Assembly: GCA_037952775.1 (NCBI GenBank)
Contig: JBANAY010000001.1
Location: 1,116,001-1,180,000, forward strand
DNA from: Clonostachys chloroleuca
Lineage: Eukaryota; Ascomycota; Sordariomycetes; Hypocreales; Bionectriaceae
Reading direction: 5' to 3'
Length of the DNA: 64,000 nucleotides
Part shown: in pieces, positions 44,103-56,700 of the stretch
Position numbering within the stretch: position 1 is the first letter of the stretch
How the letters are laid out: every line of letters starts with the position of its first letter
Translations under genes and position numbers: made by a program
The notes under the pieces: generated by a model
Told to the model about the DNA's origin: nothing
The model's input: the letters and a program-made list of their open reading frames with translations, nothing else
Databases searched by the model: none

Positions 44103-47100
44103 TGGCCTGGACGAAATACACAGATGCTGGACAATTTGGACGCGGGAGGATGGCAACGATGGGGGAGATTGAGGATATGGCGGCCGGTTCTTGTGTGTTC
44201 ACGTGCCCCCAAATGCCTTTTCATCTCATGCTGATTACGCATTCATTGGTCAAGATGTATAATAAACATTGCATGTTGAAGCGAAATGAAAAATGAAGAA
44301 TCAGGCACACTGACCAGCAAGTGCCCGATTGAAATAAACCAATCCAGATCAAATCAAAACAGGAGCTGTACGAAAGCAAGTGCAGACCCAACACTTTCCT
44401 CAAGTCACCCACACATAGAATGTCCTGGTTCCTTTAAAATTTCCTTCCCAATTACTGCGAGGGACGAACCTCTTCGCGTTAAGCTGACCTACTTCTTCTC
44501 GTATTTCTTTGCCGGATAGAATTCAAGCCTGTCTTTAACATGATGGTATTGCCCCAAGAGGTTGCTGCTAGAGTAAAACTTGAACAGTTGGTAATACTTG
44601 AAGGGAGCGTTCTTGTACGGGTGTCGCCTAGTTGAACTTTCAATTATGACGGTCAAGCCTCAGCGGCACAGGAGAAGCCTACTTTGTATCCATCCTATCC
44701 CAGCCTTCGCAGCGAGGTTCGTTGTCAGCGAGCCTCCTGACTTTCCCTTCCAAGGCTTTTTGGGGACAAGAAGATCCGCAATTATATCGAAGGGTTTGTG
44801 CGGTGGGCATTTCAGGCCTCCCGAGGAGTTTTGGAGACGGGGAGCCTCTGATAGATGAGAGTGAAAGTGACCAGGGCCATGGCCTGGGCGTGAGTCGGAA
44901 CGGAATTCTTCTTGAGGCAAGACGCAGGAGGAACCAGATTCTGGACATGACGAATTGATTAGGGACACGATTTCTGTTCCCGTGATTGGGAGAGTGGCTG
45001 GTAATGAGTAGGGTGAGCTGAATTGGTGAAGGTAGAGATGCTTGAATGGAACGATGACCGTGGGAATTCCGTCATATTTAAACTTAAGATACATAAATCA
45101 ATTGTATCGCTCATCTCCTAGCAAATACATTGAAGCCACTGGAGGTAGCGTCTATGAGGAAGAGAAGTTGACGAGGCATGCAAAAAAAGGGAGAGAGAAG
45201 GATCACAACAACAAACGGTATCAAGTTCCGACAGCAACCACCAATCGTCGGGGTGGCTGGGAAGCACGCAGCCATCATATGCGGTCCTATGCAGCCCAGA
45301 GCCAGGAAGGGATATGCGGATTGGACACTGGCGTTACTTATTGCGCCGAGGTTTGTCATTGATTGGGTGAATATGGAGAGCGATCCCCTCATATTGGCGT
45401 GTAAGCAGCGCAGCCTTACTGGATCAGTTGGAGAAGCGATGTCCTATCAACAGGCTGATGATGGCCAAGTCAGTGAAGTATCATTAATGCAGCTGCTAGT
45501 TGGCTTTTTCCTGCGCATTTGCACGATCTAGTAGCGTGGCTTGCATATGCCTAATGGTGTGCCGAACCGTCCTCCGCAGCAGCGTGGGGTTCGAAAGCAA
45601 AACTATTGGCTTTCATGGCACAGAGAGTCTAGACGGGCGCATAGCTATTGGTGTAAATAGCAGTAAACATTGCTGTTGGGCGAGAATACACTCAAATGAT
45701 TCTTGCTGACCCGTTGCCACCCACCTCTTGGAGATTGCCCACTCATATGTTCGCTTCGGTAGTTCAAACCTAACACGGATTCTCACTGGAAGGATTGGTA
45801 AAAATAGTTCACATGCGCACAATATTGTTCCGTTTCACGCTGGAATCATGAGCTCCTGTCAGCCACCGGCAATGATCACTGTTTCCTACGGGTGTTGTCC
45901 TCTAACATGTGCTCTAGAAGAGGTGGCGACAGTTTGAACTAGGGAGAAATTTCCGAAGTCTACAGTCAAAATACTAAGCTATACGCTAGGGACCTACCGT
46001 CGTGTAGTAAACGCTAGTAACGGCCAGCTAGAGAGTAGTGCGAGGAAGCCAGGGAGAAAAGTACGCGTATAAGCGTCCCGTGCGGGTCAGCCGAGATGGC
46101 CTGAATTCATCTCATAGAGCTGTGCCCTCTCCGGCGTGGAAGGAAGGCGCAGATACGTAAAAAGTAGAAGAAATAAGATTACAAAGGCTGTTCACGGAAA
46201 AGATATGGTGGAGTTGGTCGATGGGGTGGAGCGAGGTGTCTGACAAGAGGCCTGAGGGCCTCAAACCAGTCTCGGAGGCTGAAAAGAAGGGTGTGACTAG
46301 TGGGCATTGTTCACCAGCCATTTCGTATGGTAACGCTTGCGGCTTGGTCTGGTCGGTGGGTACTGCGCCGACGAGCCTTGAGTGCGAGGCTCGAGCCGAG
46401 TGAGACACCTGATTTCGGGATGAATGGCCCGACACGGCCTTCTTAGGTAGACATGACTCTGTGCTGCCTTACTTCGAGAAACGGGAGACTATTCTTGATT
46501 TCAGGCTATACGTATCATCATTCCGGCGACCCGAGTTTTTTCATGTGAGGGTGACGCGCGAGTTTGTTCATGTGAGGGTGACGCAAAGATGAGGACGATG
46601 CTTAACCTGAGGGCTGTGCCTGTGTGGATGATTGGAAATGCCTGGATAATAATGAGCGGAACACCAACACCCCATTGACGAAGGATATTAATAGCTCATA
46701 ACGCCGTTTGCTATCTTTGCTGCAAGAGCTAGAGAGCTGATAGTTCAATGATCGCCTAACGTCTGACGCATGGAAAGGAAACAGCCAGACAGCACCCATC
46801 TGCCTAGATGACGATGACTCATGTAATCTCCGAAGAAAACGTTGGCCTTTCGCTACTGTGCTGAGCGGCGATTGGTTGTTGCCCGGGAGATTAACCAAGA
46901 CGTGTCTCATAGGCTTGAGTGGCGATTGCCGGACGCGATGGTTCCTAATTGCGGAAGCTAAACGTCGGGATCATCTCTCAGCCCGCTCCAAGTCGTGACG
47001 AAATTATCTCCAATAGTAAGGTGTCAGATGATTCGGGACCATCGTAATCGGTGAGGCTGTATGTCATGGCGGAGAAGGCCTGACGTGAGGATTTACAGAT

Positions 47101-47756
47101 GCTGTGAACGGTAATGTCTGTTGCCACTCTGCAGACATGACTCATGAAATTACTGTCTCACCCGGTAGCAGAGATTTTCAAGACATATTGCCACGTTCGG
47201 CCTAGAAGGGTTCCGTTCTCGATGAAATGTCCCATAGTTATCCGCGAAACTTCTTCAAGCGTGATGAATACGGCATCCACACCGTTCATCTTAGACAATG
47301 GTCGGGAAGTTTTGCACGAGATCTCGGGAACTGCCTCCACTTTGCCCATGTTGTACTGTTCTGACGCTAAAAACGGCCAGTGAAGATCGTGGGGAAGCAT
47401 GGTCGGATCTCTGCCGTGTCTTGAGGAATGGAAACGAGCGTTTTTGCCGTCATGGCTTTCCCAATTCGTTCTTAGGGTCGACATATCGGGAATGTTGACA
47501 CGGCCGAAGCACTGATCGAGTGCGGCTCTGAGCTGTCATGGACGCTTTGGAATGAGACATTGCCGAGGAGTGTTGCTCTAATGCAGAAGCACACCGAAGA
47601 CGTTGAATCGTCTGAATGAGGATGTCCAACAAGATGGTGCAATATATAACAGAGCTTCCTAGTTCCAACGGCTTTGTTCTAGCAACCAAAGCAATCTTTG
47701 GCCTGGAACTTAAAACGAAACTGTTCAGGTCATTCAAGTTGGCCAAACCCACAACC
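44103..47756. other. 3.6-kb gene-poor stretch
   Basis: Open frames reach at most about 145 codons and none carries a motif, signal peptide or convincing splice pattern. The right end is the upstream region of the giant gene. I see no transposon terminal repeats or RNA genes. Confidence 0.5.
46533..46584. repeat. 27-bp direct repeat
   Basis: GAGTTTTTTCATGTGAGGGTGACGC and GAGTTTGTTCATGTGAGGGTGACGC follow each other with a 27-bp period and one difference. No function is apparent. Confidence 0.8.
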
Positions 47757-50700
47757 ATGGCCACAGGAATCCAATGGTGGAACCGGGCGGCGCTGCTGTC
47801 GCTCGCGTTGCCATCTGTGGATGCCTTCAACTTCCCAGGAAAAGACGATATCATTGTTGACTTTGACCTCAACCTCAGCCGATTATGGCGACGCCAAGAA
47901 AACAAGCCAGAATGCCCGGCATCAGATCTATGTATAGGAGGGTCCTGCACCCAGTCCATCGTCGGCATCGACGCTGCAAACTGCGGACGCAAAGGATATG
48001 AGTGCGAGCCAGGGTATATTTGTGTCGCCGGAGAGTGCGTCCACCTCGACTTCCCCTGCGACTCGCTCCACTGCGGCGAGAAAGACCTGCAATGCAAGCC
48101 AGGTCAATGGTGCAACGAGGGCGAGTGTGTCTCGATTGAGATCTTCGCAGACCCATTACATTGTGGCCCCAAGAACGAAGAATGCAAGGCCAACCAGCTC
48201 TGTGTCAACGGCATCTGCATCGACCTTGACACTATCCCCGACCCTCTACACTGTGGCAAGGACCAAACACCTTGCGACCCGGGAAATTATTGCTTTAACG
48301 GCCAATGTAGGCCTTTCGATATCGGGACGATCCCACAAAATTGCACAATCGACAATGACTGCCCTTTGAAAACCCCTTGCGAGAAGGGAGTATGCCGATC
48401 CTTCCGCGCAGGGCTGGATGTTAACAATTGTGCTAAAAAAGACGACAAATGTGCTCCTGGCGAGCTCTGCATTTCCGACAAGTGTACGCCGCTCAATATT
48501 ACAGGCGACCCTCTTTCATGCGGCCCAGGCTGCCAAAAGTGCGAGCCCGGCCAGGTCTGTCGTTTTGACAAATGTGTCCCCATTATTGTTAGTTTGGACC
48601 CTACTCACTGTGGTGAGGCAGGTCCGCCTTGTGGAAACCAAGAGCTCTGTGTATCTGGTGTCTGCGTGGATATGCGCAACCAGACCGAGTCCAACAAACT
48701 CACCCGTTGCTCTTCTCCCACTCAGGTCTTCCCGCCACTCGGTGTCTCGCCGGATGGACCACCGGCAGTAGGACCAGCCCCAGCATCAGGAGTTGGAGAG
48801 CGCCCATCTCCTGAATATGAAAACCAGCTCAGCCCTGGCGGCGGTTACGTTTCTCCTCAATCTGAGAACCAGCCTAGCCCTGGAGGCGAACAGGTTTTTG
48901 TTGGCGACTCTGCGCCCTGTGTTGAAGGCTGCCCCCCGTTCACTGGTTATCAACCAGAAGGAAATGGTAATCATCCCGGACCTCGCCCTGGAAGTGATTC
49001 CGGCGCTCAACCCGGATCATGCTCTGGGGAAGAGGACTGTGGCTGGAACCAGGTCTGCCGAAACGGAGCATGCGTGGTCAAGGGTGGTCAGTCTGGCTGC
49101 TCAAGTGACAGCGACTGCGGCCCTGACAAGGTTTGCAAGAAGGGAGCATGTGTAATCTCTGGTGGACAGCTTAGCTGTTTTAGTGATACAGAGTGTGGCC
49201 CTGGTAAGGTGTGCAAGAATGGCGGATGTGTTGTCTCTGGGGGTCAGACAAGCTGCTCTCAAAATACAGACTGTGGCTCCGGCCACATCTGTGTCAAGGG
49301 AGTTTGCTCTCCTTCAACTGGACCTTCCGGTTGTGTGAGCACAACCGACTGTCCCGTAGGACACGTCTGCAAAAAGAAGCAATGCATTCCCATTATTGAC
49401 ACCTGCCTGGCTGATTCTGACTGTGAACCTCTTGAGGCTTGCGTCAATGGAACGTGCCAGCCCTCTAGCATACCTCCAAAGTGCTTCATCGACTCCGAAT
49501 GCTTCGCCGGTGAGATCTGCCGTGAAGGCAAGTGTGTTGCCTCCAACCCACAGCCAAGCTGCACGAGCGACTTCGATTGTACTGGTGGTCGCATTTGCCG
49601 AAGCGGAACATGCATCCCCACCTTCTGTTGGACCAGCACTGACTGCGGTGATGGGCTTTCCTGCCGAAACGGCACTTGCTTCCCAACTGGGACTACCATG
49701 TGCTCAAGCAGCGCCGACTGCCGACCTGGCCACATTTGCCAAGGTGGCAAGTGTATTCCTCCGACAAATCCCTCTGGTTGCAACATCGACAATGATTGCG
49801 GTATTGGAAAGGTCTGCCGGAGCGGGACATGTATACTGGAGGATACTATCCCCATCATCTGTTCCAAAGACAACGACTGTGGCAATGGAAAGGTGTGCAG
49901 AAATGAGAAGTGTGTTGCTCAACCACATTACTGCGAGAAGACTCCCGACTGCGCATCCAATGAGATCTGCAACGGTGGTATCTGTGTCCCTTCTACATAT
50001 CCTCAGACCTGCACGACAAGCAATGACTGCCCCTCTGGTCAAAAGTGTCAGGACAGGAAATGCGTAGTGCCAACCGCATGCTTGAAGACCAACGACTGTG
50101 CCCCCAACCAGGTCTGCAAGAACGGAGTTTGCGTGCCGTCCACAACGCCGCCTGGTGGAGACTGCAAGAAGGATGCTGATTGCCCTCCTAAACATGCTTG
50201 CGAAGGTGGCAACTGCATTCTTATTGACTCACCACGCTGTACCTTGGATGCTGACTGCGGTCGAGGCAAGAAGTGTCAAAATGGCACATGCGTGTCGACA
50301 TCGGGTTGTACCATCGACGCTGACTGCCTTGGTCTTCAGATAGAAGGAAAGGCTTGTACAGGAAGCCTCTGCCTATGCATCAACAAAGTTTGTACTCTTG
50401 GAACAGTGCCAAGTCCCGACTGTTCTAATGACTATGACTGTGCCAGCAGCCAGTCGTGCATCGATGGCAAATGTCAAGTACCTTCTGGGCCTGGATCATG
50501 CACCAAGAACGACGATTGCACCGATGGTCAATCATGCATCCATGGAAAGTGCCAAACGCCTTCTGGACCTGTATCTTGCACCAACGATGATGATTGTGGT
50601 GATACCCAGTCGTGTATGAACGGAAAGTGTCAGACACCTTCTGGACCTGGGTCATGCAGCAAGAACGACGATTGCACTGATGGTCAATCATGCATCCATG

Positions 50701-53700
50701 GAAAGTGTCAAACACCTTCTGTCCCTGGGTCGTGCTCCAAGGATGGCGACTGTGGAAAGGGTCAGTCATGCGTCCGTGGAAAGTGTGAAGTGACTCCCGA
50801 AACTCCATGCACCAAGGATTCCGACTGCCTCGGAGGTCTTGTTTGCAATCCCCGCGGATTTTGTGCTCCTCCCGCAACCTGCACCACACGAGATGATTGC
50901 GACAATGGCTTCGTCTGCGGCCCAGCCAAGACTTGCATTCCCGAGCTTCTGCCATGCCTAACACTTACAGATTGCAAGTCAGGCTTTGTTTGTGGACCTG
51001 ACAAGCTCTGCATCCCGCGAACATCCCTCTGTGAGAGCAATGCTGACTGCGGTCCCGGATACACCTGCTCTCCACAGGGTGTCTGCTACATCAACCCAGG
51101 AGGCAACACCTGCGCGCACAACTCAGATTGCGAAGAGGGAACCGTCTGCGGACCAGCCGGCACATGTATTCCAGGTACCCAGCCCACATGCAAGTCTAGC
51201 CAGGACTGTGCCAAAGGCAAGGTCTGCAGCTTGACGGGGTTCTGTGTCCCGGGAGGCTCTCCTCTTTGTCAGTCAGATGCTAATTGCGATATCGGCGACA
51301 TCTGCGGTCCTCTTGGTATTTGTATCAATGTCAATGCTGGGTGTAAGAACGACGCTGAATGTCCAACTGGATTTAATTGCAGCCCATCTGGCATGTGCGT
51401 CCTTGAAAGTGAACAGACCTGTCGAACTGTCCAGGATTGTTTTACTGGACAAGTCTGCACCCCAGCTGGTGTCTGTGTTCCGGAAGGATCGCCTCTGTGC
51501 CAGTCTGATGTCAACTGTGACTTCGGTCTCGTTTGTGGTCCTCTTGGAATTTGTATTCCCGGAAAGAATAGTTGCAGCTCCAACGAGGACTGTGGCGGAG
51601 GCTTCATCTGCGGTCCTACTAGGGAATGTGTTCCTGGGGGTCAAGACACTTGCAAAGTTGATCGAGATTGCGGCCCTAATCGTAAATGCAGCTCAACTGG
51701 CGCTTGCGTCCCTCCAGACTCTTCCCTTTGCCAGACTAATGCCAACTGCGACATCGGGCTCATTTGTGGTCCGCTTGGAATCTGTATCAAAGGGAATAAT
51801 AGCTGCAACATTAATGATGACTGTCGACAAGGCTTTATCTGTGGCCCCGCTAAGGTCTGTGTCCCTCGAAGTCAAGACACCTGCAGCGTTGACCAGGACT
51901 GCGGCAATGGTCGTATCTGCAGTCCGACTGGCGCATGTGTCCCTGCCGGTTCTCCAATCTGCAGCTCGATTGCTAATTGCGATGTTGGTTTCATCTGTAG
52001 CCCAACCGGAGTTTGCATCCCTGGAACCAACAATTGCACTGGCGACAAAGACTGTGGCGAAGGCTTTGTGTGCGGGCCATTGAAGACGTGCGTCCCTCGA
52101 GGTAACGATGCCTGCAAAACCAACCAAGATTGTGGTGTCGGCCACGTTTGCACCCCAAGTGGTATCTGCGTCCTGGATGGTTCACCGGTCTGCACCTCGA
52201 ATGTTAATTGCGGCCCTGGCCTTGTCTGTGGTCCGCTGGGCACTTGCGTTCCTGGTAGCAATACGTGCAGCCTCAACATCGATTGTGGAACGGGATTTAT
52301 TTGCGGTCCTGCGAAGGTTTGCATCCCTGGAGGCCAAGACACTTGCAAGTCTGATCAGGAATGCGGAATCGGGCGTTTTTGCAGCCCAGCAGGTGTCTGT
52401 GTCACCTCCGGTTCTCCTGATTGTCGTTCCAACGCAAACTGTGCCCCTGGATTTGTCTGCGGACCGCTTGGTACGTGTATCCCAAATGACAATGGCAGCT
52501 GCACCCTTGATAGAGACTGCCAGGGTGGATATATCTGTGGCCCATCAAAGACCTGCATCCCTTCCACTCCAGATGTCTGTGGCCCGACCCGGCCTTGCAA
52601 GACTGGACAGGTGTGCAGCTCCACTGGTGTCTGTGTTTCCGACGACTCTCAACTTTGTGATACAAACCGGAAGTGTAGCTCCGGCTTTATCTGCGGGCCA
52701 CTCGGTACGTGTGTCCCAGATACTAGCGGCAGCTGCACCGCCGACCAGGACTGCGCTGCTGGATTCATCTGTGGGCCTACCAAGACGTGTATTCCGCGTG
52801 GTCAGCCTACATGTGGGACTGGGGGACAGATCTGCGGAGTTGGTCAAGTTTGTAGCTCTACCGGTGTCTGTGTTCCGAATGGCTCTCCCCTATGTACCAC
52901 AAACGAAAACTGTGACTTCGGCCTTGTCTGCGGTCCCCTTGGAATCTGCATCACGGGAAGTGGTACCCGCTGCACCGTCAAAGGTGACTGCCCGCCACGT
53001 TTTGAGTGTGGTCCAGCCGGAACCTGCATTCCCGAAGTCGAAGGGTCTTGTCAGTCGAACGCAAATTGTGGCCCCGGCCAAGTGTGTGGACCGAATGGTA
53101 TTTGCGTTCCGGACCCCAAGTGCACCGCGGATAGCGACTGTGGCGTCGGATTCACCTGCGGCCCATCCAGCGTGTGTATCCCTAAAGGCACGGATACGTG
53201 CACTGCAGGTGGCAACTGTGGCATCGGACGTGTGTGTAGCCCTCTCGGAGTCTGCGTTCCAGATGGCTCGGCCTTGTGCCAGAAGGATAAAGACTGCGGT
53301 CTTGGCCAGATATGCGGGACGCTTGGTATCTGTACCTCAGATACCACCAATAACTGTACTCTGGACAAGGATTGCAACCCGGGCTTCGTATGTGGGCCGT
53401 CGAAGACGTGTGTTCCGGACACCGCGGGCACTTGTAGGGGGAATCGTGACTGCTCTGGAGGTCTCGTATGCAGCCCTCTGGGAGTGTGCGTCCCACCTGG
53501 CTCACCTCTTTGCCAGACAGGCCAAAACTGCGAGAAGAATTTCATCTGTGGCCCTCTAGGTACTTGTATCCCCGGACCCATCGATACTTGCACCGGCCAA
53601 GATGATTGCAATGCTGGATTTGTTTGTGGTCCCTCGGGCATCTGCATCCCACAGGGCCAGCCGGGCTGCAAATCGAAAGCAGATTGCGGACCCGGACTCG

Positions 53701-56700
53701 CATGTAGCCCCAACGGGGTCTGTATCCCCGAAGGTTCACCTGTCTGCAGAACGAATGACAATTGTGCTGTCGGTTTCATTTGCGGCCCGCTCGGAATCTG
53801 TATCGAAGACCCCTTGCTTTGCAGAGCCAATTCAGACTGCCGCGATGGCCTTGTGTGTGGTCCTCGGGGCATCTGCGTTCCTGGAGGAAGCACAGCTTGC
53901 ACCGTTCCAAGCGATTGCACACTCGGCCTCATCTGCGGCCCTCTGGGCATTTGCATTGACGTTGGTTTTACGTGCACCACAAATGATAATTGCAATGGTG
54001 GACTCATCTGTGGCTCGAACGGGTTCTGTATCTCTCCCACCTGCAACAACAACCGTGGCTGCCAGGATGGGTTTATTTGTGGTCCAGCCAACCTCTGTAT
54101 CCCGGAGTTCGGAACCTGCCAAAATGACCAAGGCTGCCGGGCTGGTTTCAGCTGTGGTGCCACTGGTATCTGCGTACCTATTCCTGGAGACTGCCAAGGC
54201 AACGGACAATGCCCGGATGGCCTCATCTGTGGACCTTCCAACAAGTGTATCCCAGGCGGCGCTCTATGTCAGCTTGACGCAAACTGCGGCACTGGATATT
54301 TCTGTGGCCCTGCAGGTTTATGTATACCCAAGGATCTCACTTGTCGAGATGAAAGTACCTGCGCAGCTGGCCAGACCTGCGGTCCTTTGGGGCTCTGCGT
54401 TGCCGTTCCTGGTCTCACCTGCAACTCAAACACCGATTGCGCGACTGGATACACCTGCAGCGAAAGTAAGAAGTGCATTCTGAACTTTTCCGGGTGCAGC
54501 ACGGACAGCCAGTGCCCTGCGAACTTCACTTGCGGCGCTGGAGGTATCTGTATCCCAAAGGTCAATAGTTGCCAAAGCAAACAGGACTGTGGCGCCGGAT
54601 TCCTCTGCGGGCCAACCGGCCTCTGTATTCCAGAAGTGGCACTTTGTCAGAAAGCTGAGGACTGTGGCGCAGGCTTTGCCTGCAGTGTTAGTGGCCTCTG
54701 TCTTCCAGAGAATCTTGGTTGCCAGACCAATGCAAACTGCGCGTCAGGATTCGTCTGTGGTCCCCTGGGGCTATGTACGGAACCCATAACCCCTCTCTGC
54801 AAGACTGACGGTGAATGTGGCCAAGGCTACAAGTGCGGCACTTCTGGAATCTGTATCCCGAATCTGCAAAGTTGCCAGGGTAATGCTGAATGTGGGAACA
54901 GTCTCATCTGCAGCCCTGCTGGCGTTTGCATCCCCGATTACAAGGCTTGCCTATCTGCAGCAGACTGTGATAGCAACTCGACATGCGGGCCAGCCGGACT
55001 CTGTATTCCCAAGTCAGTCATCTGCGGCACTTCAAACAGCTGTGGCGATGGATTTACCTGCGGCCCAGCTGGATTTTGCATCCAGAGCAACAAGATTTGC
55101 CGAACAAATGCCAACTGTGATACTGGGTCTATCTGCGGACCTTTCGGGCTCTGCATTCCAGGTACTGGTCTCACATGCCAGAAGGACAACGATTGTGATA
55201 CGGGCTTCACCTGTGGACCTCTCAAGCTATGCATCAAGACTGGCCCGGCTTGCCAGAACAACAATCAGTGTCTCCCCGGCTTCAACTGCAATCCCGCTGG
55301 AAACTGCGTCCCGAATGTTCCTGGTGGTTGCGCCAGCGATACGGATTGTGCCCCTGGCAACTTCTGCACTCTCGACCGCTCGTGTGAGCTCAACGACCTG
55401 CGTTGCACGACCAATGCCGAGTGCAAACCCGGCTTTAGCTGCAACAGGGCTGGCTTCTGCTCTCCCACGACTCTTGTCTGCAAGTCTGACCAGGAGTGCT
55501 TGGCTGGCTTCAAGTGCAGCCTGTCTGGGCAGTGCATTTCCGCAAATGATCTGAGTTGCAACGTGGATGGCGATTGCCTTGTGGGATTCTCTTGCGGCGC
55601 CAACAAGTATTGTATCCCCAAGGCACCCAGCTGCACCAAGGACAACGAATGCCAGCTAGGATTTGCCTGTGGCCCGTTGAACACTTGTATCTTGAAGAGC
55701 GATTTGGCTTGCACGACAAGCAATGACTGCAAGAACGGTTTCATTTGTGGCCCTGGAAAACTTTGCGTCAATCCTCTTCTCTCTGGTCTTCCTTGCAAGG
55801 TTAAGGGCGACTGTGCTCTTGGCTTGACCTGTGGCCCAGCTGGATACTGTGTGCCTGGAGACCTTTCAACCTGCAGCAAAAACGAGGATTGCGCACAGGG
55901 TTTGCTGTGCAGTTTAGCCAATCTCTGCGTTTCGCCCGACAAGCAGTGTCAAGTCGACTCAGATTGCGCGGGTGATATCCTGTGTGGCCCGCTAAAGATT
56001 TGCCTCGACGTCTATCTTGGCTGCAAGAGCAACGATGAGTGTGATTCAAACTTTCTTTGCGGTCTTGCTGGTTTCTGCATCCCCAAGGGATTCACTTGCG
56101 AGGCAGAGAAGGATTGTGCTGCAGGTTTCACCTGTGGCGTTGCTGGCCTCTGCATTCCAGCTACCAAGAACACCTGCAATACCTCAGAGGACTGTGACAA
56201 GGGATTCACCTGTGGCCCTTTGAACATCTGTATTCCCGATTCGCTCAGCTGCCTCAAGAATGGGGATTGTTCTCCAGGGTTCGCCTGCGGCCCAGCCGGC
56301 CTTTGCCTCCCAACTGGCGAACTGACTTGCTCTGCCACTCAAGAATGTCCTCAGGGCTTTAAATGTGGATCTGCAGGTCTTTGCCTGCCTGATGATCTGG
56401 TCTGCCAGACTGATCGGGATTGCGCCTCTGATTTTATATGCGGCAAGGGTGGCATCTGCATTCCCAAAGTCCTAACCTGTAAGCTGGACAAGGACTGTGA
56501 TGTAGGCCTCAAGTGTGGCCCGATTGGTCTTTGCATTACTCTCGGGGAGTTGACTTGCAAGGAAAACGCAGAGTGTGGTGATGGCTTCATTTGCGGTTTG
56601 GCCGGGCTCTGCATTCCCAAGGATTTAGGTTGCAATACAGACGCCAGTTGCCGCAGCGGATTTGTCTGCGGTCCAGCCGGGCTATGTATTCCTCAAACTC

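Noticed and set aside
44660..45531. Overlapping open frames of 90-145 codons on both strands
   Set aside because: No domain, no signal peptide, biased towards chance stop-free stretches; no splice structure joining them.
47450..48097. 215-codon minus-strand frame overlapping the start of the giant gene
   Set aside because: No motif or signal sequence, and the opposite strand is better supported.
53051..54244. 397-codon minus-strand frame rich in GPQ and many similar antisense frames across 48-63.5 kb
   Set aside because: Antisense of the Cys repeats (GGPQ arises from the reverse of C-G-P codons). No independent start context, domain or splice evidence.
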